From: an uncultured Bacteroidota bacterium
GTDB lineage: Bacteria; Bacteroidota; Bacteroidia; Bacteroidales; F082
Assembly: GCA_913009685.1 (NCBI GenBank)
Contig: CAJVXP010000005.1
Location: 20,174-84,173 of the forward strand
Reading direction: 5' to 3'
DNA: 64,000 bases
Positions 1 to 8,874 of this stretch are shown here, piece by piece; position 1 is the first letter of the stretch, and every line of letters begins with the position of its first letter. The notes under the pieces were generated by a model that had not been told where the DNA came from, ran no database searches, and saw only the letters and a list, made by a program, of their open reading frames with translations. Position numbers and translations under genes: made by a program.

Positions 1-32
1 TAAACAAACTGGGAAAGGTGTTGAAATAAACT

Positions 33-106
33 GCCAGCATAGCTCAGTTGGCCAGAGCAGCTGATTTGTAATCAGCCGGTCGGGGGTTCGAATCCCTCTG
101 CTGGCT
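33..106 (+). tRNA. tRNA-Thr (UGU)
   Basis: Complete cloverleaf. The acceptor stem GCCAGCA pairs with TGCTGGC, the T-arm contains GGTTCGAATCC, and the anticodon stem GCTGA/TCAGC encloses loop TTTGTAA with anticodon TGT. No CCA is encoded. It is the first of four tRNAs leading into tuf. Confidence 0.95.
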
Positions 107-135
107 CAGTTCATAAACATTTTGAAAAGTAAAAC

Positions 136-220
136 GGGGGGATACCGAAGCGGTCAAACGGGGCAGACTGTAAATCTGTTGGCTTAGCCTTCGGAGGTTC
201 GAATCCTCCTCCCCCCACCA
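136..220 (+). tRNA. tRNA-Tyr (GUA)
   Basis: Class II tRNA with a long variable arm. The acceptor stem GGGGGGA pairs with TCCCCCC, and the anticodon loop CTGTAAA gives anticodon GTA. It is the only tRNA in the window whose gene is followed by an encoded CCA (218-220); the others need the CCA-adding enzyme. Confidence 0.95.
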
Positions 221-230
221 GAGCATAAGA

Positions 231-325
231 AGTAAAAGGCTAAAGGGTAAAGTAAAAAGTAAAAAGTAAAAAGTTGAACTAACTCCATTTTAAACTTTAA
301 ACTTTAAACTTTAAACTTTAAACTT
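231..325 (+). repeat. Heptamer tandem arrays after tRNA-Tyr
   Basis: Starting 10 bases after tRNA-Tyr is a run of about seven GTAAAAR-type 7-base units, then a short unrelated linker, then about five copies of TTTAAAC/AAACTTT. The units are the complement of the CTTTTAA/CTTTTTA units found at 37882-37979. No gene or fold is evident; the array separates tRNA-Tyr from tRNA-Gly inside an otherwise tight tRNA cluster. Confidence 0.85.
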
Positions 326-330
326 GTTAA

Positions 331-403
331 GCGGGAGTAGCTCATCTGGTAGAGCGACAGCCTTCCAAGCTGTAGGTGGCCGGTTCGAGCCCGGTTTCCC
401 GCT
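331..403 (+). tRNA. tRNA-Gly (UCC)
   Basis: Acceptor GCGGGAG pairs with TTCCCGC (one G-U pair). The anticodon stem ACAGC/GCTGT encloses CTTCCAA with anticodon TCC. T-loop GGTTCGAGCC is normal. Confidence 0.95.
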
Positions 404-411
404 CTGGGGTT

Positions 412-483
412 GCCGGGGTAGCTCAGGGGTAGAGCACTTCCTTGGTAAGGAAGGGGTCACGAGTTCAATTCTCGTCCTCGGCT
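412..483 (+). tRNA. tRNA-Thr (GGU)
   Basis: Acceptor GCCGGGG pairs with CCTCGGC. The anticodon stem CTTCC/GGAAG encloses TTGGTAA with anticodon GGT. It lies about 60 bases before tuf, the same position as thrT before tufB in E. coli. Confidence 0.95.
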
Positions 484-544
484 CTGGTTTGATGAATTAG
501 AAATAAAATAGTAAAACAAACATTAATTTTTTAATATTTTTAAT

Positions 545-1735
545 ATGGCTAAAGAAAAATTTAATCGTTCCAAACCGCACGTAAATATTGGGACTATTGG
601 TCACGTTGACCATGGAAAAACCACTTTAACGGCTGCCATTACGCTTACACTTCAAGATAAAGGTTTGGCAGAGTTTAAGTCATTCGAATCCATTGATAAT
701 GCTCCTGAAGAAAAAGAAAGGGGTATTACTATTAACACTGCTCACGTTGAGTATCAAACTGAAAACCGTCATTATGCTCACGTTGACTGTCCCGGTCATG
801 CTGACTATGTGAAAAACATGGTTACCGGTGCTGCTCAAATGGACGGTGCTATTTTGGTGGTGGCTGCCACCGACGGCCCTATGCCACAAACCCGCGAGCA
901 CATCCTGTTGGCTCGTCAGGTTGGTGTCCCCCGTATTGTTGTTTTCATGAATAAGGTGGACCTGGTTGACGATGATGAATTGCTCGAAATCGTTGAAATG
1001 GAAATTCGTGATTTGTTAAGTTTTTATGGTTTCGATGGCGACAATACTCCTATTATTCAGGGTTCTGCTCTTGGCGCTTTGAATGGTGAGGAAAAATGGC
1101 GCGACAAAGTCCTTGAACTGATGGGTGCCTGTGATACATGGATTCCGTTGCCTGTTCGTGACGAGCACAAACCTTTCCTGATGCCTGTTGAAGATGTTTT
1201 CTCCATTACCGGCCGTGGTACGGTGGCTACCGGAAGAATTGAAACCGGTATTATCCATACGGGCGATCCTGTTGAAATTATCGGAATGGGTGCCGAAAAG
1301 ATGAAGTCGGTTGTTACCGGAGTAGAAATGTTCCGTAAAATTCTTGACCAGGGTATGGCCGGTGATAATGCAGGTCTGCTTTTGCGTGGTATCGATAAAG
1401 ATAAAATCAAAAGAGGAATGGTTATTTCCGCTCCCGGCACGGTTACTCCTTACAGCCATTTCAAAGCTGAGGTCTATATTCTGAAAAAAGAAGAAGGTGG
1501 TCGTCATACTCCTTTCCACAACAAATATCGTCCTCAGTTCTATTTCAGAACAACCGACGTTACCGGTGAAGTTTTTCTTCCCGATGGTGTTGAAATGGTG
1601 ATGCCTGGTGACAACGTTACTATTGAAGTTAAACTGATTTCAAATATTGCTATGAACAAAGGTTTGCGTTTCGCTATTCGCGAAGGCGGGCGTACGGTTG
1701 GAGCTGGTCAGGTAACTGAAATTATCGATGACTAA
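545..1735 (+). CDS. tuf: Elongation factor Tu
   Basis: EF-Tu, the GTPase that brings aminoacyl-tRNA to the ribosomal A site. The 396 residues are full length. The G1 motif GHVDHGKT is at 19-26, the switch I segment ERGITI at 58-63, DCPGH at 81-85 and NKVD at 136-139; domains II and III follow and end in [11 protein letters not shown]. The ATG at 545 is the only sensible start because the family begins MAKEKF. It is the last part of a tRNA-tuf transcription unit and is followed by a weak hairpin and tRNA-Trp. Only one tuf copy is in this window. Confidence 0.99.
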   Translation: MAKEKFNRSKPHVNIGTIGHVDHGKTTLTAAITLTLQDKGLAEFKSFESIDNAPEEKERGITINTAHVEYQTENRHYAHVDCPGHADYVKNMVTGAAQMDGAILVVAATDGPMPQTREHILLARQVGVPRIVVFMNKVDLVDDDELLEIVEMEIRDLLSFYGFDGDNTPIIQGSALGALNGEEKWRDKVLELMGACDTWIPLPVRDEHKPFLMPVEDVFSITGRGTVATGRIETGIIHTGDPVEIIGMGAEKMKSVVTGVEMFRKILDQGMAGDNAGLLLRGIDKDKIKRGMVISAPGTVTPYSHFKAEVYILKKEEGGRHTPFHNKYRPQFYFRTTDVTGEVFLPDGVEMVMPGDNVTIEVKLISNIAMNKGLRFAIREGGRTVGAGQVTEIIDD

Positions 1736-1761
1736 TCGAATTTAAAAATTATATAGTTAAG

Positions 1762-1792
1762 AGGTATCCTGATAAGAATCGGGATGCCTTTT
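1762..1792 (+). terminator. Weak hairpin after tuf
   Basis: AGGTATCC pairs with GGGATGCCT (one G-U pair) across a loop of about 11 bases and is followed by TTTT. It could partly end tuf transcription before tRNA-Trp. The stem is short, so read-through into secE-nusG is likely. Confidence 0.45.
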
Positions 1793-1810
1793 GACTGTTA
1801 GATTGTTGAT

Positions 1811-1883
1811 ACGGGTGTAGCTCAATTGGTAGAGTAGTGGTCTCCAAAACCATTGGTTGTGGGTTCGATTCCTACCACCCGTG
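1811..1883 (+). tRNA. tRNA-Trp (CCA)
   Basis: Acceptor ACGGGTG pairs with CACCCGT. The anticodon stem GTGGT/ACCAT encloses CTCCAAA with anticodon CCA. It ends 15 bases before secE, the usual tuf-trnW-secE-nusG order in many bacteria. Confidence 0.95.
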
Positions 1884-1898
1884 CAAAATGATAGAAAA

Positions 1899-2096
1899 AT
1901 GGCAAAATTTAGTATTGTTAGCTACCTGAAAGAAGTTAATAACGAATGGATGCATAAAGTGTCCTGGCCTACATGGAGTGAGCTGCAGAATAGTGCAATT
2001 GTGGTATCCGTTGCTTCCCTTTTAATAGCCATTGTGGTTTATTTGATGGATATCTCATTCTCAACAATTTTGGAAAGGTTTTACGGCCTTTTTTAA
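1899..2096 (+). CDS. secE: Preprotein translocase subunit SecE
   Basis: SecE clamps SecY in the Sec translocon of the inner membrane. At 65 residues it is the short single-span form typical of Bacteroidota and Gram-positives. The amphipathic helix KVSWPTWSEL (about 19-28) precedes one membrane segment at about 30-55. The open frame extends upstream into tRNA-Trp, so the ATG at 1899 (MAKFSIVSYL) is chosen because it lies just after the tRNA. nusG follows 71 bases later. Confidence 0.95.
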   Translation: MAKFSIVSYLKEVNNEWMHKVSWPTWSELQNSAIVVSVASLLIAIVVYLMDISFSTILERFYGLF

Positions 2097-2167
2097 TGCG
2101 TTGAAGCGTACTGTTCGAATTAAATATATTTTTAACTTGTTAATGACTAATCAGAACTGGCTGTAAG

Positions 2168-2713
2168 ATGAATGAAAATTCCGGTAAAAAATGGTATGTT
2201 GTCAGAGCCATCAGTGGTAAAGAGAAAAAGGTAAAAGAACGCCTTGAAAGCGAAATCAAACGTCTCGGTATTGAGGATTATATTTCGCAGGTTCTCATCC
2301 CCACTGAGAAAGTTTACCAAATCCGTAAGGGAAAAAAGATCAGCAAAGAGCGGAACTATTTTCCCGGATATGTTTTGGTAGAAGCTGAACTTACCGGCGA
2401 AATTCCTCACATCATCCGGAATATCCCCGATGTACTTGGATTTTTGGGTACTCGTGGCGAAGCTGATCCCATTCGTCCTGCCGAAGTGAAACGCATACTT
2501 GGAAAAGTTGATGAGCTGGCAGAACAGGGTGAAGAGGTAAATATTCCGTTTATTGTGGGAGAAACCGTTACTGTTGTCGACGGACCATTCAATAGTTTTA
2601 GTGGCGTAATCGAGGAGATTAATGAGGAGAAGAAAAGGTTGAAAGTGATGGTAAAAATCTTCGGCCGAAAAACTCCACTCGAACTCGGATTTATGCAGGT
2701 AGAGAAAGAATAG
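2168..2713 (+). CDS. nusG: Transcription elongation/antitermination factor NusG
   Basis: NusG binds RNA polymerase and couples it to Rho or the ribosome. The 181 residues carry an N-terminal NGN domain beginning KKWYVVRAISGKEKK, with the hallmark NYFPGYVLVEAEL near 60, and a C-terminal KOW domain (about 125-181, VDGPFNSFSGVIEEI). Length and order are standard. It lies in the secE-nusG-rplK series with a 31-base gap before rplK. Confidence 0.98.
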   Translation: MNENSGKKWYVVRAISGKEKKVKERLESEIKRLGIEDYISQVLIPTEKVYQIRKGKKISKERNYFPGYVLVEAELTGEIPHIIRNIPDVLGFLGTRGEADPIRPAEVKRILGKVDELAEQGEEVNIPFIVGETVTVVDGPFNSFSGVIEEINEEKKRLKVMVKIFGRKTPLELGFMQVEKE

Positions 2714-2744
2714 TTGTTAACGTATTTTAAACAATGGGTTTAAA

Positions 2745-3185
2745 ATGGCAAAAGAAATAAGTGGATTAATTAAACTACAGATTAGAGGCGGTGCTGCAAA
2801 CCCATCCCCTCCTGTTGGACCGGCTTTAGGTGCCAAAGGGGTGAATATCATGGAGTTCTGTAAACAGTTTAATGCGCGTACACAGGATCAGGCCGGCAAG
2901 GTCATTCCTGTTATCATTACTGTTTTTAAGGATAAATCCTTCGAGTTCATCATCAAGACGCCTCCGGTTGCTGTACAAATCATGGAAGCTGCAAAGCTGA
3001 AAAAAGGTTCTGCTGAACCTAACCGTGTTAAAGTGGCCACTATCACCTGGGAACAGGTGAAGACTATTGCTGAAGCAAAAATGAAAGATTTAAATGCTTT
3101 CACTGTTGAATCAGCTATGCAAATGGTTGCCGGTACGGCAAGGAGTATGGGGGTAATTGTCAAGGGCGAGTTCCCCGCAAATTAA
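2745..3185 (+). CDS. rplK: 50S ribosomal protein L11
   Basis: L11 forms the base of the GTPase-associated stalk on 23S rRNA. The 146 residues include the N-terminal proline-rich segment [16 protein letters not shown] (about 19-34) and the C-terminal rRNA-binding domain. Full length for the family. It precedes rplA by 25 bases. Confidence 0.99.
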   Translation: MAKEISGLIKLQIRGGAANPSPPVGPALGAKGVNIMEFCKQFNARTQDQAGKVIPVIITVFKDKSFEFIIKTPPVAVQIMEAAKLKKGSAEPNRVKVATITWEQVKTIAEAKMKDLNAFTVESAMQMVAGTARSMGVIVKGEFPAN

Positions 3186-3210
3186 AAATCTGTTAACTTA
3201 GGAGGAGAAT

Positions 3211-3906
3211 ATGGCAAAATTGTCAAAAAAACACAAAGAAGCTTTGGCCAAATTCGAAAGAAATAAAGAGTACTCCTTAGCAGAAGCCATCGATTTGGTA
3301 AAAAATATTACTTATACTAAATTTGATGCTTCGGTAGATCTTAGTGTACGTCTGGGTGTTGACCCTCGTAAAGCCAACCAAATGGTCAGGGGCTCTGTTA
3401 CCCTGCCTCACGGTACTGGTAAAGAGGTGAAAGTGCTCGTGTTATGTACACCGGATAAAGAGGAAGAAGCCAAAGCAGCCGGCGCTGATTTCGTTGGTCT
3501 TGACGAATACGTTCAGAAGATCAAAGGAGGATGGACCGATGTTGATGTTGTAATTACCATGCCCAGCGTGATGCCTAAAGTAGGTCAGCTTGGCAGGATT
3601 TTAGGTCCCAGGGGTTTGATGCCAAATCCTAAGACCGGTACTGTTACCATGGAAGTTGGTAATGCTGTGAAAGCAGCTAAAGCAGGTAAAATTGATTTTA
3701 AGGTAGATAAATTCGGCATTATTCATTCTGCTGTCGGGAAAGTAAGTTTTGATAACACACAACTTGCCGATAATGCAAATGAACTGCTAACCGCTATCGT
3801 GAAATTAAGGCCTGCTTCCACCAAAGGAAACTATGTGAAGAGTATCTATTTGTCAAGTACAATGAGTCCGGGTATTGCAATTGATACAAAATCGGTTAAC
3901 GCCTAG
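3211..3906 (+). CDS. rplA: 50S ribosomal protein L1
   Basis: L1 forms the mobile L1 stalk that helps release E-site tRNA. The 231 residues contain the signature [19 protein letters not shown] (about 129-147). A purine-rich AGGAGGAG lies 7 bases before the ATG; this is one of the few strong Shine-Dalgarno-like sites in the window. In other bacteria L1 represses its own operon; no L1-binding leader was recognised here. Confidence 0.99.
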   Translation: MAKLSKKHKEALAKFERNKEYSLAEAIDLVKNITYTKFDASVDLSVRLGVDPRKANQMVRGSVTLPHGTGKEVKVLVLCTPDKEEEAKAAGADFVGLDEYVQKIKGGWTDVDVVITMPSVMPKVGQLGRILGPRGLMPNPKTGTVTMEVGNAVKAAKAGKIDFKVDKFGIIHSAVGKVSFDNTQLADNANELLTAIVKLRPASTKGNYVKSIYLSSTMSPGIAIDTKSVNA

Positions 3907-3925
3907 ATAAAAACAAGCGATTGTT

Positions 3926-4447
3926 ATGAGAAAAGAAGACAAAAAGCAACTTATTGAATCTTTAACCGAACAGCTGGCTAAGCATAATAATTTTTATCTC
4001 GCTGATACTTCTACATTAAATGCAGAAGACACCAGTAAGCTGAGAAGAATGTGCTTTAACCGTGGTATTGAAATGCGGGTGGTGAAAAACACCTTGCTGC
4101 ACAAGGCTATGGAACAGTCGGAAAGAGCGTTTGATGAGCTATATGGAACACTCAAAGGAAACACATCCCTGATGTTTGCCGAGGCTGGTAATGCCCCTGC
4201 AAAATTGATTAAAGAGTTTAGGAAAAAGTCGAAATATCCCATTTTAAAAGCGGCATTTATTGAAGAAATGACTTATGTCGGGGATGAACAACTTGATTTC
4301 CTTGCTTCTATCAAATCGAAAGACGAACTGATAGCCGATGTTGTTGCCTTGTTACAGGCACCTATGAACAATGTGCTTTCTGCATTAAAATCCGGTGGTA
4401 CTAAACTTTCCGGAATTCTTGAAACCTTATCGGAAAAAAGTGAATAA
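3926..4447 (+). CDS. rplJ: 50S ribosomal protein L10
   Basis: L10 anchors the L7/L12 dimers to the ribosome. The 173 residues start MRKEDKKQLIESL, contain the rRNA-binding core (MRVVKNTLLHKAM near 51) and end in the helical L12-binding tail (about 130-173). It follows rplA by 19 bases and is followed by rplL, the standard rplJL pair. Confidence 0.98.
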   Translation: MRKEDKKQLIESLTEQLAKHNNFYLADTSTLNAEDTSKLRRMCFNRGIEMRVVKNTLLHKAMEQSERAFDELYGTLKGNTSLMFAEAGNAPAKLIKEFRKKSKYPILKAAFIEEMTYVGDEQLDFLASIKSKDELIADVVALLQAPMNNVLSALKSGGTKLSGILETLSEKSE

Positions 4448-4503
4448 GGGAAATAATACGAATAATAAATAAGAATTAATAACACAATTTAAATTATAAC
4501 GAA

Positions 4504-4881
4504 ATGGCAGATTTAAAAGCATTTGCAGAACAATTGGTTAATCTTACTGTTAAAGAAGTAAATGAACTGGCTGAGATTCTGAAAGAAGAGTATGGTATTG
4601 AACCCGCTGCTGCAGTGGCAGTTGCCGGCCCCGCAGCAGGTGGTGCCGAAAATGGTGCCGCTGAAGAACAAACATCTTTTGATGTTATTCTGAAAGCTGC
4701 CGGTCAATCTAAACTCGCTGTTGTGAAATTAGTTAAGGAATTAACCAGTCTTGGGCTGAAAGAGTCAAAAGAACTTATTGATTCTGCACCGAGAGCTATT
4801 AAAGAAGGCGTAACCAAAGACGAAGCCGAAGCTTTGAAAGCACAGCTTGAAGAAGCTGGTGCCGAAGTGGAGGTTAAGTAA
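4504..4881 (+). CDS. rplL: 50S ribosomal protein L7/L12
   Basis: L7/L12 is the multi-copy stalk protein that recruits translation GTPases. The 125 residues show the N-terminal dimerisation region, an Ala/Gly-rich hinge (about 36-55) and the conserved C-terminal domain ([20 protein letters not shown] onward). The gap to rpoB holds a strong hairpin. Confidence 0.98.
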   Translation: MADLKAFAEQLVNLTVKEVNELAEILKEEYGIEPAAAVAVAGPAAGGAENGAAEEQTSFDVILKAAGQSKLAVVKLVKELTSLGLKESKELIDSAPRAIKEGVTKDEAEALKAQLEEAGAEVEVK

Positions 4882-4905
4882 TACTTTATTTCTATTCAAT
4901 TGGTG

Positions 4906-4940
4906 GCAACCTCTGTCCCGGCTTTCGGGACAGAGGCTTG
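4906..4940 (+). terminator. Attenuator-like hairpin between rplL and rpoB
   Basis: A perfect 10-base-pair stem CCTCTGTCCC/GGGACAGAGG (4910-4919 with 4927-4936) with a 7-base loop is followed by a modest T-rich stretch. In E. coli the same gap holds an attenuator that makes rpoBC less abundant than ribosomal proteins. Position and strength suggest the same role here. A second weak stem, GCCGGT/ACCGGC, is at 4978-5004. Confidence 0.6.
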
Positions 4941-5031
4941 CGCCTATTTGTTCTTTTACATCATTCTTTCATTATTTGCCGGTGATTTTTTGAAATGTAC
5001 CGGCTTGTTCATAACTTAAAACTATTGTGCC

Positions 5032-8000
5032 TTGGCTGGAATCAAAACCGAAAGAATCAATTTCGCATCTACAAAAAACCTGATGCCTTATCCGAATTTC
5101 CTGGATATTCAGTTAAAATCTTTTCAGGATTTTTTTCAACTGGAAACCAACACGGAAAACCGTATTAACGAAGGCCTCTTTAAGGTTTTTTCCGAGAATT
5201 TCCCCATTACAGATGTGAGAAATAATTTTGTTCTTGAATTTTTAGACTATTTTGTTGATCCTCCACACTATACAATCGACGAGTGTATTGATCGCGGGTT
5301 GACTTATAGTGTCCCTCTCAAAGCAAAATTAAAACTTTATTGTACCGATCCTGAACATGAGGATTTTGAAACTATCGTTCAGGATGTCTATTTGGGCATG
5401 ATCCCTTATATGACCCCCCGTGGTACTTTTATTATTAATGGTGCCGAAAGGGTTATCGTTTCACAGTTGCACAGGTCGCCCGGTGTGTTCTTCGGGCAAC
5501 ACAGGCATGCTAACGGTACGCAGTTGTTCTCTGCCAGGATTATTCCTTTTAAAGGTTCCTGGATAGAGTTCTCTACGGACATAAACAACATTATGTATGC
5601 CTATATTGACCGTAAAAAGAAATTACCCGTTACTACCTTATTACGTGCCATTGGTTATGAAACCGACCGTGATATACTCGAAATTTTTGACCTCGCCGAA
5701 GAGGTAAAGGTGAGTAAAGCCGGCCTGAAACGCGTATTGGGCCGGAGCCTGGCAGCACGAGTTGTTCGCTCCTGGTTCGAAGATTTTGTCGATGAGGATA
5801 CCGGCGAGGTGGTAACTATCGAGCGTAATGATGTCATTATCGAACGCGAAACAACTCTGGAAACGGAACACATTCAGAAAATTATCGATGCAGGCGTTAA
5901 AACTATTCTTTTGCATAAGGACGATGGCAGTATAAACGACTATTCGGTTATTTTCCAAACCTTACAAAAAGATACTACCAACTCGGAAAAAGAGGCCGTT
6001 GAATATATCTATTTTCAGCTGCGTAATGCTTTGCCTCCCGATGAGGAAACTGCCCGTAGCGTATTTGAAAGGCTTTTCTTTTCCGATAAACGTTACGATC
6101 TCGGTGAAGTCGGACGCTATCGTATCAATAAAAAACTTGAGCTGAATACGCCCATGGATGTGCGTGTTCTTACCAAAGAAGATATTGTTCTCATCATCAA
6201 ACACCTGGTTAAACTACTGAATCAGAAAACCATTGTTGATGATATCGACCACCTGAGTAACCGTAGAGTACGTACCGTAGGCGAACAGCTTTATTCTCAG
6301 TTCGGCGTAGGACTGGCTCGTATGGCGAGAACCATCCGCGACCGTATGAATGTCAGAGATAATGAAGTATTTACACCGACAGATCTTATCAATGCCAAGA
6401 CCCTTTCATCGGTTATCAACTCTTTCTTCGGGACAAATGCTCTCTCGCAGTTTATGGACCAGACTAACCCGCTTTCTGAAATTACGCATAAACGTCGTAT
6501 TTCCGCACTCGGACCTGGCGGTTTGTCGCGCGAAAGAGCCGGTTTTGAAGTCAGGGACGTTCACTATACGCACTACGGAAGACTTTGTACTATTGAAACA
6601 CCTGAAGGACCAAATATTGGTCTTATTTCTTCGCTGTGCGTTTATGCAAAAATTAACCATCTTGGCTTTATCGAAACGCCTTATCGTAAGGTGGTAACCG
6701 GGATTATTGATTACAAACACGATCCAATTTATCTGAGTGCCGAGGAAGAAGAGGATAAAATTATTGCCCAGGCAAATACTGTTGTGGATGATGCCGGAAC
6801 TTTTGTCAACGAAAAAGTGAAAGTACGTTATCAGGCTGACTATCCCATTACTCCACGCGAGGAGGTTGACCTTATTGACATTGCCCCTAACCAGATCGCC
6901 TCTATAGCTGCTTCCAGTATTCCATTTCTGGAACACGACGATGCTAACCGTGCTTTGATGGGCTCGAACATGATGCGCCAGGCAGTGCCTTTGCTAAACC
7001 CGGAAGCGCCTATTGTAGGAACCGGTATTGAAGCGGATGTTGCCCGCGACTCACGTGTTTTGGTTATGGCCGAAGGCGACGGTGTTGTAGAATATGTGGA
7101 TGCTAAGAAAATTGTTATCCGCTATTCACGAGATGAGATGGAAAAACTTGTCAGCTTTGATGACGATGTAAAGGAATATGCTTTAACAAAATTCCGCCGT
7201 ACAAACCAGAATACTTCCATTAACCTGCGCCCGATTGTGCGTGCCGGTGATAAAGTATCTAAGGGTCAGCCATTGTGTGAAGGTTATGGTACACAAGGGG
7301 GAGAACTTGCCCTCGGACGTAACCTGAAAGTTGCTTTTATGCCCTGGAAAGGCTATAACTACGAGGATGCTATTGTGATTTCTGAAAAGGTTGTGAAAGA
7401 TGATATTTTCACCTCCGTACATATCGAAGAGTTTACTTTGGAAGTGCGCGATACTAAAAGAGGTATTGAAGAACTTACCAATGATATTCCCAATGTAAGT
7501 GCAGAAGCTACCAAAGACCTTGACGAAAACGGTTTGATACGTGTGGGTGCCGAAGTGAATGAGGGGGACATCCTTATTGGGAAAATTACCCCGAAAGGCG
7601 AAAGCGATCCAACTCCGGAAGAGAAATTGTTACGTGCCATTTTTGGCGATAAAGCCGGCGATGTTAAAAATGCTTCTTTCAAAGCTCCTCCTTCATTAAA
7701 AGGTGTTGTCCTTAAAAAAGATCTGTTTTCCAGAGCAGTGAAAAGCTCCAAAAACAAATCCAGGGAAAAAGAACTTATTGCCGCTCTCGATGAAGAATAC
7801 AATAAAAGATTTTCGGAGTTAAAAGCCAAACTGGTTGATAAACTGACCGTTCTGGTAAGTAATCGTACCTCTCAGGGGGTTACCAATGTGTTTGGTGACG
7901 TGGTTGTTCCTACCAAAACCAAGTTTACGCAGAAAATACTTCACTCACTGGATTATATTAATATTAATGCCAGCAAGTGGACTACCGACAATACAAAAAA

Positions 8001-8841
8001 CGAGATGATTAAGGTGTTGCTCAACAACTACAACATCAAATACAAAGAGTTGCTGGGCGTTTATAATCGTAAAAAGTTTATTGCCAGTGTAGGCGACGAG
8101 CTTCCCAATGGTATTGTTCAGATGGCTAAGGTTTATATTGCCAAGAAACGTAAGTTAAAAGTGGGTGATAAAATGTCCGGACGCCATGGTAACAAAGGTA
8201 TTGTGGCAAGAATTGTCCGTGAGGAGGATATGCCGTTTATGGAAGATGGAACACCTGTTGATATCGTTCTGAATCCTCTTGGCGTACCTTCGCGAATGAA
8301 TCTGGGGCAGATCTACGAGACTGTTCTCGGTTGGGCAGGTAAAGTGCTGGGGCTGAAGTTTGCAACGCCTATTTTTGATGGTGCTACTGATGCTCAGATT
8401 AACTCTTATATGCAACAGGCCGGTTTGCCGGAGAATGGCAGTGTTTATCTTTACGATGGAGGTACAGGCGAACGTTTTGACCAGCCCGCAACAGTGGGTT
8501 ACATATACATGATTAAACTTCACCACCTGATTGACGATAAGATGCATGCCCGTTCTATTGGGCCTTATTCCCTCATTACACAGCAACCTCTTGGCGGGAA
8601 AGCCCAGTTTGGTGGCCAGCGTTTTGGTGAGATGGAAGTATGGGCGCTCGAAGCTTTTGGAGCTGCTAATATTCTACAGGAAATCCTTACCGTGAAATCG
8701 GATGATGTAAACGGCAGGGCCAAAGCCTATGAAGCGATTGTAAAAGGTGAAAGTATGCCTACCCCCGGAATGCCGGAGTCGTTCAATGTACTTGTACACG
8801 AACTGCGCGGACTGGGACTGGAAATCAGCTTTGATAAGTAA
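5032..8841 (+). CDS. rpoB: RNA polymerase beta subunit
   Basis: The beta subunit forms half of the active site cleft of RNA polymerase. The 1269 residues are full length for Bacteroidota. Recognisable parts include the rifampicin-pocket segment [20 protein letters not shown], the fork region [10 protein letters not shown], and the C-terminal clamp segment [20 protein letters not shown]. The start is a TTG at 5032: the family opens a few residues before RINFASTKN, and no ATG or GTG is available in that position. rpoC follows after 33 bases. The residue equivalent to E. coli P560 is Thr (codon 6589-6591), a variation outside the main rifampicin cluster. Confidence 0.98.
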   Translation: MAGIKTERINFASTKNLMPYPNFLDIQLKSFQDFFQLETNTENRINEGLFKVFSENFPITDVRNNFVLEFLDYFVDPPHYTIDECIDRGLTYSVPLKAKLKLYCTDPEHEDFETIVQDVYLGMIPYMTPRGTFIINGAERVIVSQLHRSPGVFFGQHRHANGTQLFSARIIPFKGSWIEFSTDINNIMYAYIDRKKKLPVTTLLRAIGYETDRDILEIFDLAEEVKVSKAGLKRVLGRSLAARVVRSWFEDFVDEDTGEVVTIERNDVIIERETTLETEHIQKIIDAGVKTILLHKDDGSINDYSVIFQTLQKDTTNSEKEAVEYIYFQLRNALPPDEETARSVFERLFFSDKRYDLGEVGRYRINKKLELNTPMDVRVLTKEDIVLIIKHLVKLLNQKTIVDDIDHLSNRRVRTVGEQLYSQFGVGLARMARTIRDRMNVRDNEVFTPTDLINAKTLSSVINSFFGTNALSQFMDQTNPLSEITHKRRISALGPGGLSRERAGFEVRDVHYTHYGRLCTIETPEGPNIGLISSLCVYAKINHLGFIETPYRKVVTGIIDYKHDPIYLSAEEEEDKIIAQANTVVDDAGTFVNEKVKVRYQADYPITPREEVDLIDIAPNQIASIAASSIPFLEHDDANRALMGSNMMRQAVPLLNPEAPIVGTGIEADVARDSRVLVMAEGDGVVEYVDAKKIVIRYSRDEMEKLVSFDDDVKEYALTKFRRTNQNTSINLRPIVRAGDKVSKGQPLCEGYGTQGGELALGRNLKVAFMPWKGYNYEDAIVISEKVVKDDIFTSVHIEEFTLEVRDTKRGIEELTNDIPNVSAEATKDLDENGLIRVGAEVNEGDILIGKITPKGESDPTPEEKLLRAIFGDKAGDVKNASFKAPPSLKGVVLKKDLFSRAVKSSKNKSREKELIAALDEEYNKRFSELKAKLVDKLTVLVSNRTSQGVTNVFGDVVVPTKTKFTQKILHSLDYININASKWTTDNTKNEMIKVLLNNYNIKYKELLGVYNRKKFIASVGDELPNGIVQMAKVYIAKKRKLKVGDKMSGRHGNKGIVARIVREEDMPFMEDGTPVDIVLNPLGVPSRMNLGQIYETVLGWAGKVLGLKFATPIFDGATDAQINSYMQQAGLPENGSVYLYDGGTGERFDQPATVGYIYMIKLHHLIDDKMHARSIGPYSLITQQPLGGKAQFGGQRFGEMEVWALEAFGAANILQEILTVKSDDVNGRAKAYEAIVKGESMPTPGMPESFNVLVHELRGLGLEISFDK

Positions 8842-8874
8842 TTTAATTTGATTCTAATAAAATAAAAATCTGAT

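Noticed and set aside
6586..6594. Thr at the RpoB position of E. coli P560
   Set aside because: It lies outside the classic rifampicin resistance positions, and all of those seen here have the sensitive residue, so resistance is not claimed.
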